This document shows positions 26,585 through 35,138 of a stretch of 64,000 nucleotides of DNA, piece after piece. The stretch is from VXOZ01 sp965220045 (GTDB lineage Bacteria; Chloroflexota; UBA11872; VXOZ01). The stretch is taken from positions 310,001 to 374,000 of the forward strand of contig OZ244803.1 in the NCBI GenBank assembly GCA_965220045.1. The letters run 5' to 3'. Positions within the stretch are counted from its first letter, which is position 1. Each line of letters opens with the position of its first letter. The notes under the pieces were generated by a model. The model ran no database searches and was not told the origin of the DNA. It saw only the letters and a program-made list of their open reading frames with translations. The position numbers were made by a program, and so were the translations under genes.

Positions 26585-26924
26585 GACTTCTACTCCTTTG
26601 TAGCGGCACATTCAACCCTTGAGTACATAGTATCACCTACGCTTTAGATTCACCTGAGCGAACCGGACTACCGGTCTCTATTGACTGGATGCCATCCGCA
26701 ATCGTTGCTGTCTCATTTGTAAGGGGTCGACTCGTACAACGCGGGTGCAAGCCGCTACCCATATACGTCAAAAGGGCAAGCCTGCGCTTGCCGGTAGCGG
26801 CGGCTGCTGGACGTGGAGCACGCCGTCCCCACCGCAAGGCGCGCCTCTATTGCTGACGGTGCCGCCAAATGAACGAACCCCTCCGCATGGGAGGGGCTCT
26901 TCATCGTCCGGCTGCGAAGCGTGT
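26585..26924. other. intergenic region between groEL and the DM13 gene
   Basis: No gene recognised. It contains the groEL terminator at 26876-26894 and otherwise only spurious short frames. Confidence 0.55.
26876..26894 (-). terminator. terminator downstream of groEL
   Basis: CCCCTCC and GGAGGGG form a short G+C-rich hairpin with a small CATGC-type loop about 30 bases after the groEL stop. The following minus-strand bases are TTCGTTC rather than a pure T-run. Confidence 0.5.
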
Positions 26925-28547
26925 CTAGTACTCGGGCGCTTCCTCATACTCGACATCCTCTTTCGGGACGTCTGCCACCAGCGCCTCGGTCGTGAGCACC
27001 ATCGCGGCTACGGAGGTCGCGTTCTCCACTGCCGACCGGGTCACCTTGAGCGGATCGATAATGCCGGCTTCGATCATGTCAACATACTCGCCCGTGAGCA
27101 CGTTGTATCCCATGTTCTTGTTCCGGCGGCTCCTCCTCAGCCGGCGCACGTCCTGCGCGATGACCGAGGCATCCAGCCCGGCGTTGTGGGCGATGCGCTT
27201 GAGCGGCGCCTCCAGCGCCGCACGCATCATAGGTATCGCTACTGCTTCATCGCCCTTCAGCTTTAACCTATCCAGGCCGGACATGGCGTTGATGAGCGCG
27301 ATGCCGCCGCCGGGTACAATGCCTTCCTCCACGGCGGCGCGCGTAGCCGAGAGCGCATCATCCACACGGTCTTTGCGCTCTTTCATCTCCATCTCAGTGG
27401 CGGCGCCCACGCGAATCATCGCCACGCCGCCGGAGAGTTTGGCGATGCGCTCCTCCAGCTTCTCGCGGTCGAACTCCGGCGCGCCATCATGCAAGCGCGA
27501 CTTGATCTGGTTGATGCGGGCGCTGATCTCATCCTGGCTGCCAAATCCCTCGATGATGGCAGTGGTGTCTTTGTCGGAAACAATGCGGCGGGCGCGGCCG
27601 AGGTCCGCCACCTCCACCTCGTCGATGCGTTTTCCGGCCTCTTCCGAGATCAACTGGCCGCCAGTAAGTATGGCGATGTCGCGCAACGTTTCTTTGCGGC
27701 GGTCGCCGAACCCAGGCACCTTCACGGCAATACAGTTCAGAATGCCGCGCGATTTGTTCGTGACGAGCATTGCCAGGGCGTGCGCATCTATCTCCAAGGC
27801 AATGATAGCCAGGTTCTTCTCCCCGGCTTGCACCAGGCGTTCCAGGAGCGGCAGGATTTCTTCCAGTGATTCGATTTTCCGGTCGGTAATGAAGATGTAG
27901 GGGTCCTCGATCACCGCTTTCATATTGACGGCGTCGGTGATGAAGTACGGCGAAAGCAGGCCCTGGTCGAACTCCATGCCTTCCGCGTACTCCACGGAGA
28001 TGCCGAGACTCTGCCCCTCTTCAACGGTGACTAAACCGTCCCGCCCCACTCTATCCATCACTTCACCGATGAGTTCGCCGATGCCGGTATCGGCGGCGGA
28101 GATGGTGGCAACTTCCGCTACCTGCTCTCTGCCCGAGACCGGCGTAGAAGACTTTCGCAGCTCTTCGACCACGGTCCGGGCGGCCCGCTCCAGTCCTCGT
28201 TTCAGGATCATGGGATTGGCGCCGGAGACGATGTGGCGGTGCCCCTCGGTGATCAGCGTGTGGGCGAGCACGGTGGCGGTAGTCGTGCCGTCCCCGGCGA
28301 TGTCGTTGGTCTTGCTCGCGGCTTGAATCATGAGCTGGGCGCCCATATTCTCAAAGTTGTCTTCGAGCTCCATCTCTTTGGCCACGGTGACACCGTCATG
28401 GGTAACGATCGGCACTTTTTCCTTGTAGCTCAGCGCCACGTTGCGGCCCTTCGGACCCAGGGTCGCTTGCACCGTATCGGCCACCAATCCAATGCCAGTC
28501 ATCATGGCGTCACGTGCTTCTTCACTGAAAATTACAATCTTGGGCAT
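26925..28547 (-). CDS. groEL: chaperonin GroEL (60 kDa, Hsp60)
   Basis: 540 residues, ATG preceded by AGGAGACAACATAC. ATP-site features are present: TLGPKGRNV (about 29-37), THDGVTVAKE with Asp51, AGDGTTTATVLA with Asp86, and KERKDRVDDALSATRAAVEEGIVPGGG. Together with GroES it would fold client proteins in the cytoplasm. Compared with E. coli, the C-terminus lacks the GGM repeats and ends in an acidic EDVEYEEAPEY. The equatorial loop near residue 475 is basic (RRLRRSRRNKN). No groES gene is adjacent, and no CIRCE or other heat-shock inverted repeat is visible upstream (28548-28736), so this may be a second chaperonin copy. Confidence 0.95.
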   Translation of the reverse strand: MPKIVIFSEEARDAMMTGIGLVADTVQATLGPKGRNVALSYKEKVPIVTHDGVTVAKEMELEDNFENMGAQLMIQAASKTNDIAGDGTTTATVLAHTLITEGHRHIVSGANPMILKRGLERAARTVVEELRKSSTPVSGREQVAEVATISAADTGIGELIGEVMDRVGRDGLVTVEEGQSLGISVEYAEGMEFDQGLLSPYFITDAVNMKAVIEDPYIFITDRKIESLEEILPLLERLVQAGEKNLAIIALEIDAHALAMLVTNKSRGILNCIAVKVPGFGDRRKETLRDIAILTGGQLISEEAGKRIDEVEVADLGRARRIVSDKDTTAIIEGFGSQDEISARINQIKSRLHDGAPEFDREKLEERIAKLSGGVAMIRVGAATEMEMKERKDRVDDALSATRAAVEEGIVPGGGIALINAMSGLDRLKLKGDEAVAIPMMRAALEAPLKRIAHNAGLDASVIAQDVRRLRRSRRNKNMGYNVLTGEYVDMIEAGIIDPLKVTRSAVENATSVAAMVLTTEALVADVPKEDVEYEEAPEY

Positions 28548-29003
28548 GTATGTTGTCTCCTCATCAATGGGCCTAGAGCCAAGGTCACTCGGCGAAACGT
28601 ATTAGCAACTTCTGCATTCTCGCATTACTCGTTCAGCGTCACAAGCAGAATTGTGTAGTAGCACAGTGATTCACCGTACGCTACATGCACTTTAATGTCA
28701 AATGAACCCCGTTTTCTGTAAATTCTGCCCGGAATTTTGCTTAATTGCCGCAGAACTGTGCAATTACGGACTGCCGCAGGCTGTGGAAGAGTTGAAATCA
28801 GTGAGACCCGCAAGGGGCCCAGCCGGCATCTCGTTGTGACGACCGGGCCGCGCACCGTGAGTGGATCCGGACAGAGCATGCAAATGAACACGCCATTCCC
28901 CCGCAACAACACCGTTTTGACGAGAAGGGTACAATACGAGGGTGAACAACGCTTTACGGACCGGCCTCAGCACTGCAGCAGGCCGCAAGAAGGGGTTAAC
29001 ACC
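28548..29003. other. 456-bp divergent intergenic region, groEL and UxaA-family gene
   Basis: Holds the leaders of both genes. The open frame extending the UxaA protein upstream to 28737 has no family match and no ribosome-binding site. No CIRCE element (TTAGCACTC-N9-GAGTGCTAA) found by eye. Confidence 0.5.
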
Positions 29004-30173
29004 GTGGCACGTGCACAGACATTTCAAGGCTACGCCAGACCGGACGGTAGCGTGGGAATTCGCAACCATCTGGCAATCCTGCCGTCCGTGATCTGCTCGT
29101 CCACCGTGGGTCAGCGCATCACGGAACTGGTGCCCGGCGCGGTGACGACCATTCACCAGTACGGGTGCGGCCAGCTTGGCCCGGACGCCGACCTTTTTGT
29201 GCGCACTATGGTCGGGACCGGTAGCAATCCGAACGTGGGCGCGGCTATCGTCGTGGGACTGGGCTGTGAGACTGCGGAGGCTCCCCTGATCGCCGAAGGC
29301 ATCGCAAAAACCGGTAAGCCGGTGGAACTTATCGTGATTCAGGAGGCAGGCGGCTCCATCAGGACGATACAAGAAGGCGCGCAGATGGCGCAGAAGCTGC
29401 AGGCCAAGCTGTCAACTATGCAGCGGGAGGAGTTTCCCCTCTCGGAGCTCGTCTTGGCCACCGAATGCGGCGGATCCGACACCACGAGCGGCCTGTCGAG
29501 CAACCCCGTCGTCGGCGTGGTCTCCGACATGTTGGTGGAAGCCGGCGGCACGGTGATGATCAGCGAGGCGGCGGAATTCATCGGCGCGGAGCACATCTTT
29601 GCCCAACGGGCGCGTGAACCGGACATCGGCGAGCAACTCCTCGCCGTGGTGCGCAAAGCCGAGGAGGATGCCTTGAACATGGGCGTCGACATTCGCGGCG
29701 CCAATCCCGCGCCGGGCAACATCCAAGGCGGTCTGACAACTATTGAGGAGAAGTCGCTGGGTTGCATCTATAAGGGCGGCACGACCGTGCTGGAAGAGGT
29801 GATCGGCTACGCCGAATACCCCAGCAAGAAGGGTCTGGTCGTGATGGATACGCCGGGCTACGACTCGGAGTCAGTTACCGGCATGATCGCTGGCGGCGCG
29901 CAGGTCTGTATTTTCACCACCGGTCGCGGTTCACCGCTGGGCAATCCCGTGGCGCCGGTCATCAAGGTGTGCGCTAATCCCCAAACCGTTGAAAAGATGC
30001 AGGACAATATCGATTTCTCGGGTGTGCCGGTGTTGGATGGGAGTGCGAGCATCCGTGAACTTGGCGAGCAACTCTTCGACCTTACTATCGATACGGTCAA
30101 CGGCCTCTTGACCGCGACGGAAATCCTGGGACATCGTGAGTTTGCCCCGCATAGAATCGGGCCGACGATGTAA
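29004..30173 (+). CDS. UxaA-family (altronate/sulfolactate dehydratase large subunit-like) protein
   Basis: 389 residues starting at GTG (29004), with AAGAAGGGG nearby. The family-typical start is FQGYARPDGSVGIRNHLAILPSVICSS. Further blocks are HQYGCGQLG, VGLGCETAEA, ATECGGSDTTSGLSSNPVVG, GNIQGGLTTIEEKSLG and the C-terminal FTTGRGSPLGNPVAPVIKVCANP. The conserved Cys residues are kept and could hold an iron-sulfur cluster. It corresponds only to the large C-terminal domain. The small SAF domain, found fused in altronate dehydratase UxaA or as a separate gene in sulfolactate sulfo-lyase, is missing here. Function: dehydration or lyase reaction on a sugar acid or similar. A longer in-frame start is not supported. 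Confidence 0.88.
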   Translation: MARAQTFQGYARPDGSVGIRNHLAILPSVICSSTVGQRITELVPGAVTTIHQYGCGQLGPDADLFVRTMVGTGSNPNVGAAIVVGLGCETAEAPLIAEGIAKTGKPVELIVIQEAGGSIRTIQEGAQMAQKLQAKLSTMQREEFPLSELVLATECGGSDTTSGLSSNPVVGVVSDMLVEAGGTVMISEAAEFIGAEHIFAQRAREPDIGEQLLAVVRKAEEDALNMGVDIRGANPAPGNIQGGLTTIEEKSLGCIYKGGTTVLEEVIGYAEYPSKKGLVVMDTPGYDSESVTGMIAGGAQVCIFTTGRGSPLGNPVAPVIKVCANPQTVEKMQDNIDFSGVPVLDGSASIRELGEQLFDLTIDTVNGLLTATEILGHREFAPHRIGPTM

Positions 30174-30246
30174 CCTGCTAATTGTGTAAACGCTCGGTTG
30201 TGCGGGTTACTAGCCGGCATTGCGAGAGAAACTGAAAGCCGACCTC

Positions 30247-30277
30247 GTCATTCCCGCGAACGCGGGAATCCATCTTC
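30247..30277. repeat. REP hairpin, GTCATTCCCGCG family
   Basis: Single hairpin CATTCCCGCG-AA-CGCGGGAAT followed by the linker CCATCTTC, as at 12842. Confidence 0.7.
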
Positions 30278-30366
30278 ACGTGGCGCCAACGTGTGCTGCC
30301 ATGCGAACTAGCACTCGACCAAAAGCGCAAGCACCGATTTTAGTCTAGCTGTCAAGAGACTCGCCT

Positions 30367-31170
30367 ATGAAGGTCGTCATCATTGCCCTGTTTGCCGGCA
30401 CCGGCGGCGTGGTGCATCGCCACCAAGTGGACCCGCAAAGCGAGGCTACCTTTCTCTTTGATGAAGCGCGGGGCTTGATGGCTCGCGAGATTTCAGCCGC
30501 CGTGGAAGGGGCCCAGAGTGCCGGGGCGCAGGAGATCGTCGTGCACGACGCCACCGGCCTGGTGCCGTTCCATGAAGACCACCTGCATCCCGCCGCAATC
30601 TACGTGTTTGGCGAGCAGCAGCAGGTGCGGTTTGCCGAGTTGGCCGGCGCGGATGCCGCGATTCTTCTTGGCCATCCTGCCAAAGCCGGCACGTGGGGCG
30701 GTGTGCTCGCCCAGACGCTCGCACCGGATATTGCACGTGTGCTGGTCAATGGGCAGGAACTTGGCACGATTGGCATCCACGCCGCGCTTTGCGGCGCGCA
30801 GAACGTGCCGGTGGCGCTGGTGAGCGGCGACAATCACGCCTGCGCCGAGGCGGAGGCCTTGCTGCCGGGTGTGCGCACATGCACAACCAAGTGGGGCTTT
30901 GGGTTTCAGGCCGCGAAGCTGCGCATTCCCTCTACGGTGCGGGCGGAGTTGGGAGAAGCTCTGACGGGCGCACTTGCCGCAGCCCCGCTGCCCCCTGTGT
31001 GGAATCTCAGGCCGCCGTTCACGTTGGAAGCCACCGTCGCGCAAACCGAAATCCTGGACCGCACGGTCTTTTCGCCTCCGCGCCAGGAACGCCGTGACGG
31101 GCGCCACGTGATATTCCGCGGCGAAGACCTCGCGTACCTCGTCGAACACCTCTGGGAGATCGTGCCGTGA
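30367..31170 (+). CDS. M55 (DppA-like) D-aminopeptidase homolog without metal ligands
   Basis: 267 residues. The overall pattern follows B. subtilis DppA: N-terminal strand, AAVEGAQSAGAQEIVVHDATG, AAILLGHPAKAGTWGG, VNGQELGTIGIHAALCG, VPVALVSGDNHACAEAEALLPGV. But the residues that bind the two zinc ions and catalyse in DppA are replaced. Asp8 and Glu10 become Leu8 and Ala10, His60 becomes Thr63, His104 becomes Pro104 (GHPA for GYHA), His115 becomes Gln116 and Glu133 becomes Thr134. It is probably not a peptidase and may bind a ligand or partner. The gene overlaps the TlpA-like gene by 4 nt (GTGA) and lies in a three-gene operon with a UbiA enzyme. Confidence 0.8.
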   Translation: MKVVIIALFAGTGGVVHRHQVDPQSEATFLFDEARGLMAREISAAVEGAQSAGAQEIVVHDATGLVPFHEDHLHPAAIYVFGEQQQVRFAELAGADAAILLGHPAKAGTWGGVLAQTLAPDIARVLVNGQELGTIGIHAALCGAQNVPVALVSGDNHACAEAEALLPGVRTCTTKWGFGFQAAKLRIPSTVRAELGEALTGALAAAPLPPVWNLRPPFTLEATVAQTEILDRTVFSPPRQERRDGRHVIFRGEDLAYLVEHLWEIVP

Positions 31171-31757
31171 GCACGCCCGCCGCGCCGCGCAGTATCCCCT
31201 TGCGGTACATTCTCATACCGCTCTTCGTCGCGATGGTAGCGGGACTGCTGGCGCTGCTTTACTACGTTCTTACCCAAAGCGGGCAACTGGGCGGCTTCTC
31301 GCCCGGCATCAATCTGGAGCCGACGCTCATTCGCCAAGACAACCGACCCGCGCCGGACTTTACCCTCACGTTGAGCGACGGCCGCGTGGTGCGGCTCAGC
31401 GACTTTCGCGGCCAGCCCGTTATCATCAACTTCTGGGCTTCGTGGTGCGCTCCCTGCCGCGCCGAAGCGCCAACTCTCGAGGAGGCACAGAAGCGCTACG
31501 CGGACCGCGGCGTCGTCATCCTCGGCATCAACCTGTGGGATTCGGAAGAGGCGGCGGCGGAGTTTCGCAAAGTGTATGGGCAGACCTATGACAGCGGCCC
31601 CGACCCAAGAGGCAAGATTGCCATCGAATATGGCGTGTCCGGCATACCCGAGACCTTCTTTATCACGCCGGACGGCGAAATTGCCGCCAAGTTTATCGGC
31701 CCACTGCCAATTGAAACTCTGGAAACACTGCTAGAGGAATTGCTCGATGACAACTAG
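31167..31757 (+). CDS. membrane-anchored TlpA/ResA-like thioredoxin
   Basis: 196 residues from a GTG that overlaps the preceding stop. One N-terminal membrane helix (about 13-35) anchors a thioredoxin domain outside the cell. The redox motif is FWASWCAPCRAEAP (Cys94, Cys97), with the cis-Pro in GVSGIPETFFI. ResA/TlpA/CcmG proteins reduce cysteines of apocytochrome c or other exported proteins. The central insert is the family's usual length. Translational coupling ties it to the M55-like protein, and the UbiA gene follows after 33 nt, pointing to a respiratory-chain assembly context. Confidence 0.9.
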   Translation: MSTPAAPRSIPLRYILIPLFVAMVAGLLALLYYVLTQSGQLGGFSPGINLEPTLIRQDNRPAPDFTLTLSDGRVVRLSDFRGQPVIINFWASWCAPCRAEAPTLEEAQKRYADRGVVILGINLWDSEEAAAEFRKVYGQTYDSGPDPRGKIAIEYGVSGIPETFFITPDGEIAAKFIGPLPIETLETLLEELLDDN

Positions 31758-31790
31758 CCACGCGCGGATTGGAAGCTTGAGGGGAGCAGC

Positions 31791-32672
31791 GTGAGCGCAA
31801 CCACATCAGCGGTGGGGGCGGTCATCCGCAAGGTGCCCGTGTTCCTGGAAGCGATCAAGATCGAACACGCGGCCTTTACGCTGCCGTTCGCCTATCTCGC
31901 CATGCTGCTGGCGGCGGAGGGCTTGCCGACGTGGTGGCAATTCATCTGGGTCACGGTAGCCATGACCGCCGGTCGAACGGCGGCTATGTCGCTCAACCGC
32001 ATCATCGACCGCCACCTGGACAGCCGCAACCCGCGCACGGCCATTCGCGCCCTGCCGCAAGGCATACTCTCCCCGCAGTTCATGTGGGGCGCGAGCATAT
32101 TCAACCTTGCGCTCATGGTGCTGGCCGCGGCCATGCTCAACTGGCTCTGCGTGCTCCTCTCGCCGATTGCGATCTTCTGGCTGGTGTTTTACTCCTACAC
32201 GAAGCGCTTCACGTGGCTCAGCCACTTTGCGCTTGGCGTCTCCGGCTCCATGGCGCCCATGGGCGGCTGGATCGCGGTCACGGGCGAATTTGCCTGGAGC
32301 ACGGTGCTGCTCGGCGCGGCGGTGGTGACCTGGATGGCGGGTTTCGACATGATCTACGCCTGCCAGGATTACGAGATCGACCTGAAGGAGGGCCTCTACT
32401 CCGTGCCCGCGCGGTTCGGCATCCCACGCGCGCTCATCTTCTCCGCGCTATCCCACACAGCGACGGCGCTGTGTCTGGCCGCGGTGGGCGCGCTGCTCAA
32501 CCTCGGGCTCTTCTACTGGCTCGGCATCGCCGCCGTGGCGGGACTCCTCATCTGGGAACACCTGCTCGTGAATCCCCGCGACCTCTCCCGCGTCAACACC
32601 GCCTTCTTCCACGTGAATAGCTCCCTCTCGGCGGTGTTCTTCGTCTTCGTGGCGCTGGAGACGTTCGTCTAG
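31791..32672 (+). CDS. UbiA-family polyprenyltransferase (menaquinone pathway, MqnP-like)
   Basis: 293 residues starting at GTG with GAGGGGAGCAGC upstream. The first Asp-rich motif is NRIIDRHLDSRNPRT (Asn69, Asp73, Asp77), the second is FDMIYACQDYEID (about 185-197), and about nine hydrophobic helices follow the UbiA pattern. The opening KIEHAAFTLPFAYLAMLLA and the NPRTAIRALPQG stretch are those of the UbiA subgroup found with the futalosine menaquinone pathway, rather than of 4-hydroxybenzoate-specific enzymes. It attaches the isoprenoid tail to the quinone precursor in the membrane. The other futalosine genes are not in the window. Confidence 0.88.
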   Translation: MSATTSAVGAVIRKVPVFLEAIKIEHAAFTLPFAYLAMLLAAEGLPTWWQFIWVTVAMTAGRTAAMSLNRIIDRHLDSRNPRTAIRALPQGILSPQFMWGASIFNLALMVLAAAMLNWLCVLLSPIAIFWLVFYSYTKRFTWLSHFALGVSGSMAPMGGWIAVTGEFAWSTVLLGAAVVTWMAGFDMIYACQDYEIDLKEGLYSVPARFGIPRALIFSALSHTATALCLAAVGALLNLGLFYWLGIAAVAGLLIWEHLLVNPRDLSRVNTAFFHVNSSLSAVFFVFVALETFV

Positions 32673-32703
32673 CGTTGCGACTACAGCGGCTTCTTCGACC
32701 ATT

Positions 32704-34656
32704 CTAGAGGTCAATCCAGATAGGACTGGACCAGGCGAGCGCGCCGTCGCATTGTTGGATGCGTAGGTAGTAATAGTCGCCTGCTTGGCTGGGGGTCGTG
32801 TCGGGGAACTCCTCGCGGTAGTCGTAGGTGCGGTTGTGGCCGCCCACGTCCGTTGTGACGAACTGAAAGAGTGGCTCGCCGTTCTTGATGACCTCCACGC
32901 GCGCCAGCTCCGCCGAACCGGCCACGTCGCACACGATATGCTTCGCGGAATCGGCTTGGGGTAGGCGCAGGGACTCACCCATAAACGCGCCATTGATCGT
33001 GAAGCGCAGTATGGGTCTGCCGCCGAGGGTGGCGTAGCAGCGCCTCTGGCGGATGGCGGTGTAGATGCTCTCGCGATTCAAGTCGGGTGCGAAAACGGCG
33101 GTGAGGCCCGGCAAACGCTGGCGTTTCTCCTGGGCCGTAAACGACCCCGGCCGCGCGATGTTCGTATCGGTCGCGCCGATGAAGCCAAAGCGCAACCCGC
33201 GGGCGAGTCCCTCGCGCACCGTGCCGCCCACACCCATTGGCAATGCCGCGTACGGCGCGCCGAAGTACTCGCCGTTCCCCTGCTTGGAGGCGATCTCCAC
33301 GCACGGCATGGTTTCCGGATCAAAGAGTTCCCAGCGGAAGCCGCCCAGGGTGCCCCGACCAAGCGGAAATGCGGTGTGATGGGGCACGCCAAACCATTCG
33401 TGACCGGCGAGCAATTCCTTGAGATGAGCGGGCGTCATCGCAGGATCGCGAAAGCTTGTGGGATAGACGAGCGGTGCTTCCAAGCCGGGAAAGAAACCGT
33501 TGAGGTGTCCCGTGGTGTGCGCCCATTCAAAACCCAGCAGCGGCACAAACCTCCCGGGCTCGTCGAACCGGCACGCCTGCTCCAGCCGCTCCTGCCACGA
33601 GCGCTCGACGAAGTCCGCGACCGTTTGACACTCCGGATAGCGCCGCCGCCACCATGGATGCAACCATTCGCCGGCCCGGGTGTAGTGCTCCACGTGCGCC
33701 ACGAAGTCGAGCCGGGCCTCATCGCGGGCGTAGTGGTAGAGGTCTTCGATTTCGCCGTACGCGTGGCCGTGAGACGTATGCGCGTGGAGGTCTCCCCAGA
33801 AGACGTGATCTGAAGTATCGCCACTGGGGAGCACTTCCATGGGGTTGCTGTGCGCCGACCGCTCAACGCCGGGATGGCGTACCACGAGACGCAGCCGTGC
33901 CGTTGGGGGCGTCTCTTCCGTGATCATCGCGGAAGTACGGCGCGCGGCGCGGTCGCGCTCGGTCAGTGCGATTTCAGGGCTGGTTTTGACCCCAAGCACC
34001 GGCGAGAGAATCGCAGGTTCTGCCAGCGGCGCCACGGTGTTGCCGTGTGCATCTACCGCTTTGACGACCCGATCGAATGTTTCCCCGCGCCGCACGCGGC
34101 TTGGCGTCAAGACATCGAGGCGGTGCGCCTCCGCCGGCAGCAAATCCAGGTACGGCGGCTCGGCGACTACCTCGCGAGCGCCTGAGCCATCTTGAGGCAC
34201 ATGGAGAATGCGGAACCAGTGACGCAGCGCCGCCAGGGTCATGCGGATTCCAGGACCCCCGGCGCTTTGATCGCCGAAAGCAATGCGGAGGATGTCTCCC
34301 GCCGGCAACGGCTCTGCCGCGGCCACGCGCACATGCGGGCCGGTCGCGAGGCACGTTACCCGCCTGCCGGCATCCGACGCGGCGCTCGTGTACCCCGCTT
34401 CAGATGGCATGAGGTGTTGCAGGGCCGGCCACGACTGCAAGCCGCGCGTGGCGGACTGCACCACAACCGCATCGCCCTGCCGCAGTCCGTCCGGGCCGAG
34501 CGTGAGCTGCAGCGAGACGCTTTGCCACGAACCAACGATGGCTTGCCGTGGCGTACAGACCGCCGCTACAACCGCGTCTGACTGCGGGCGGTGGGCTTCC
34601 AGAATGACGGGATTGAGCGGCGTCCACTCATCGGTGTAATGCTCTATCTTGCCCAA
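32704..34656 (-). CDS. DUF3604 / PHP-like metal-dependent hydrolase
   Basis: 650 residues; likely TTG start at 34656 (the ATG at 34666 is out of frame), so the exact start is uncertain. The N-terminal 210 residues are beta-rich. From about residue 283 comes the DUF3604 core: HVFWGDLHAHTSHGHAYG, DFVAHVEHY, LLGFEWAHTTGHLNGFF, VPHHTAFP and FGFIGATDTNIARPG. This is the pattern of His/Asp ligands of the PHP superfamily. Members are metal-dependent phosphoesterases or hydrolases of unknown substrate, common in marine catabolic gene sets. No signal peptide. It converges on the UbiA gene with only 31 nt between stops. Confidence 0.87.
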   Translation of the reverse strand: MGKIEHYTDEWTPLNPVILEAHRPQSDAVVAAVCTPRQAIVGSWQSVSLQLTLGPDGLRQGDAVVVQSATRGLQSWPALQHLMPSEAGYTSAASDAGRRVTCLATGPHVRVAAAEPLPAGDILRIAFGDQSAGGPGIRMTLAALRHWFRILHVPQDGSGAREVVAEPPYLDLLPAEAHRLDVLTPSRVRRGETFDRVVKAVDAHGNTVAPLAEPAILSPVLGVKTSPEIALTERDRAARRTSAMITEETPPTARLRLVVRHPGVERSAHSNPMEVLPSGDTSDHVFWGDLHAHTSHGHAYGEIEDLYHYARDEARLDFVAHVEHYTRAGEWLHPWWRRRYPECQTVADFVERSWQERLEQACRFDEPGRFVPLLGFEWAHTTGHLNGFFPGLEAPLVYPTSFRDPAMTPAHLKELLAGHEWFGVPHHTAFPLGRGTLGGFRWELFDPETMPCVEIASKQGNGEYFGAPYAALPMGVGGTVREGLARGLRFGFIGATDTNIARPGSFTAQEKRQRLPGLTAVFAPDLNRESIYTAIRQRRCYATLGGRPILRFTINGAFMGESLRLPQADSAKHIVCDVAGSAELARVEVIKNGEPLFQFVTTDVGGHNRTYDYREEFPDTTPSQAGDYYYLRIQQCDGALAWSSPIWIDL

Positions 34657-35138
34657 AACGTCTCATTTCCGATTGAAGTCTGCGAATTCTCTCGGCAAGT
34701 TGAAGTGGCCTGAATGCCAGTAGGAGCACGTGTCCCCCGCGCAAAACAGGCAGCGGTGTTAACAGCCTAAGCTAGGGGCTGCTTACGTGAGACGACGCGA
34801 TTCCGTGATATAAGAGTGTCTCAATTCGTCATTCCTGTATGTGCTGAGTAATTCGTTGACTGGTTTTGCTACCGTTCCGATCAAGCAAGAGCTAGAGTGC
34901 CCCCTCTCGCCGTCATTCCCGCGCACGCGGGAATCCATCTTCTCTGTGTGCCCTGGACTCCGGCGAAAGCCGGAGTGACGGGAAGAAAGCAAGCAGCGAC
35001 TCTGATTTGTGGCACTCTTACTGGGCTAACGAGTGTCTATCCGGCACGCCAATTGTGGTCTAGCCGGATGCGGCCCTTCAATCTTTTTCTCACTCACTCC
35101 ACCCATCTGTTGGGAAAACCGGAGTAGATCGCTTTACG
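34657..35138. other. intergenic region with a two-hairpin REP element
   Basis: Apart from the repeat at 34911-34981, no gene or clear promoter is seen. Short open frames here are A+T-richer and lack ribosome-binding sites. Confidence 0.5.
34911..34981. repeat. double REP element (BIME-like), GTCATTCCCGCG / CTCCGGCGAAAGCCGGAG
   Basis: Hairpin B (CATTCCCGCG-CA-CGCGGGAATCC), then the linker CATCTTCTCTGTGTGCCCTGG, then hairpin A (ACTCCGGC-GAAA-GCCGGAGTGAC). The same two-hairpin unit occurs in inverted orientation at 50168-50235. Confidence 0.75.

Noticed and set aside
28548..28736. CIRCE heat-shock operator upstream of groEL
   Set aside because: No TTAGCACTC/GAGTGCTAA inverted repeat was found by eye.
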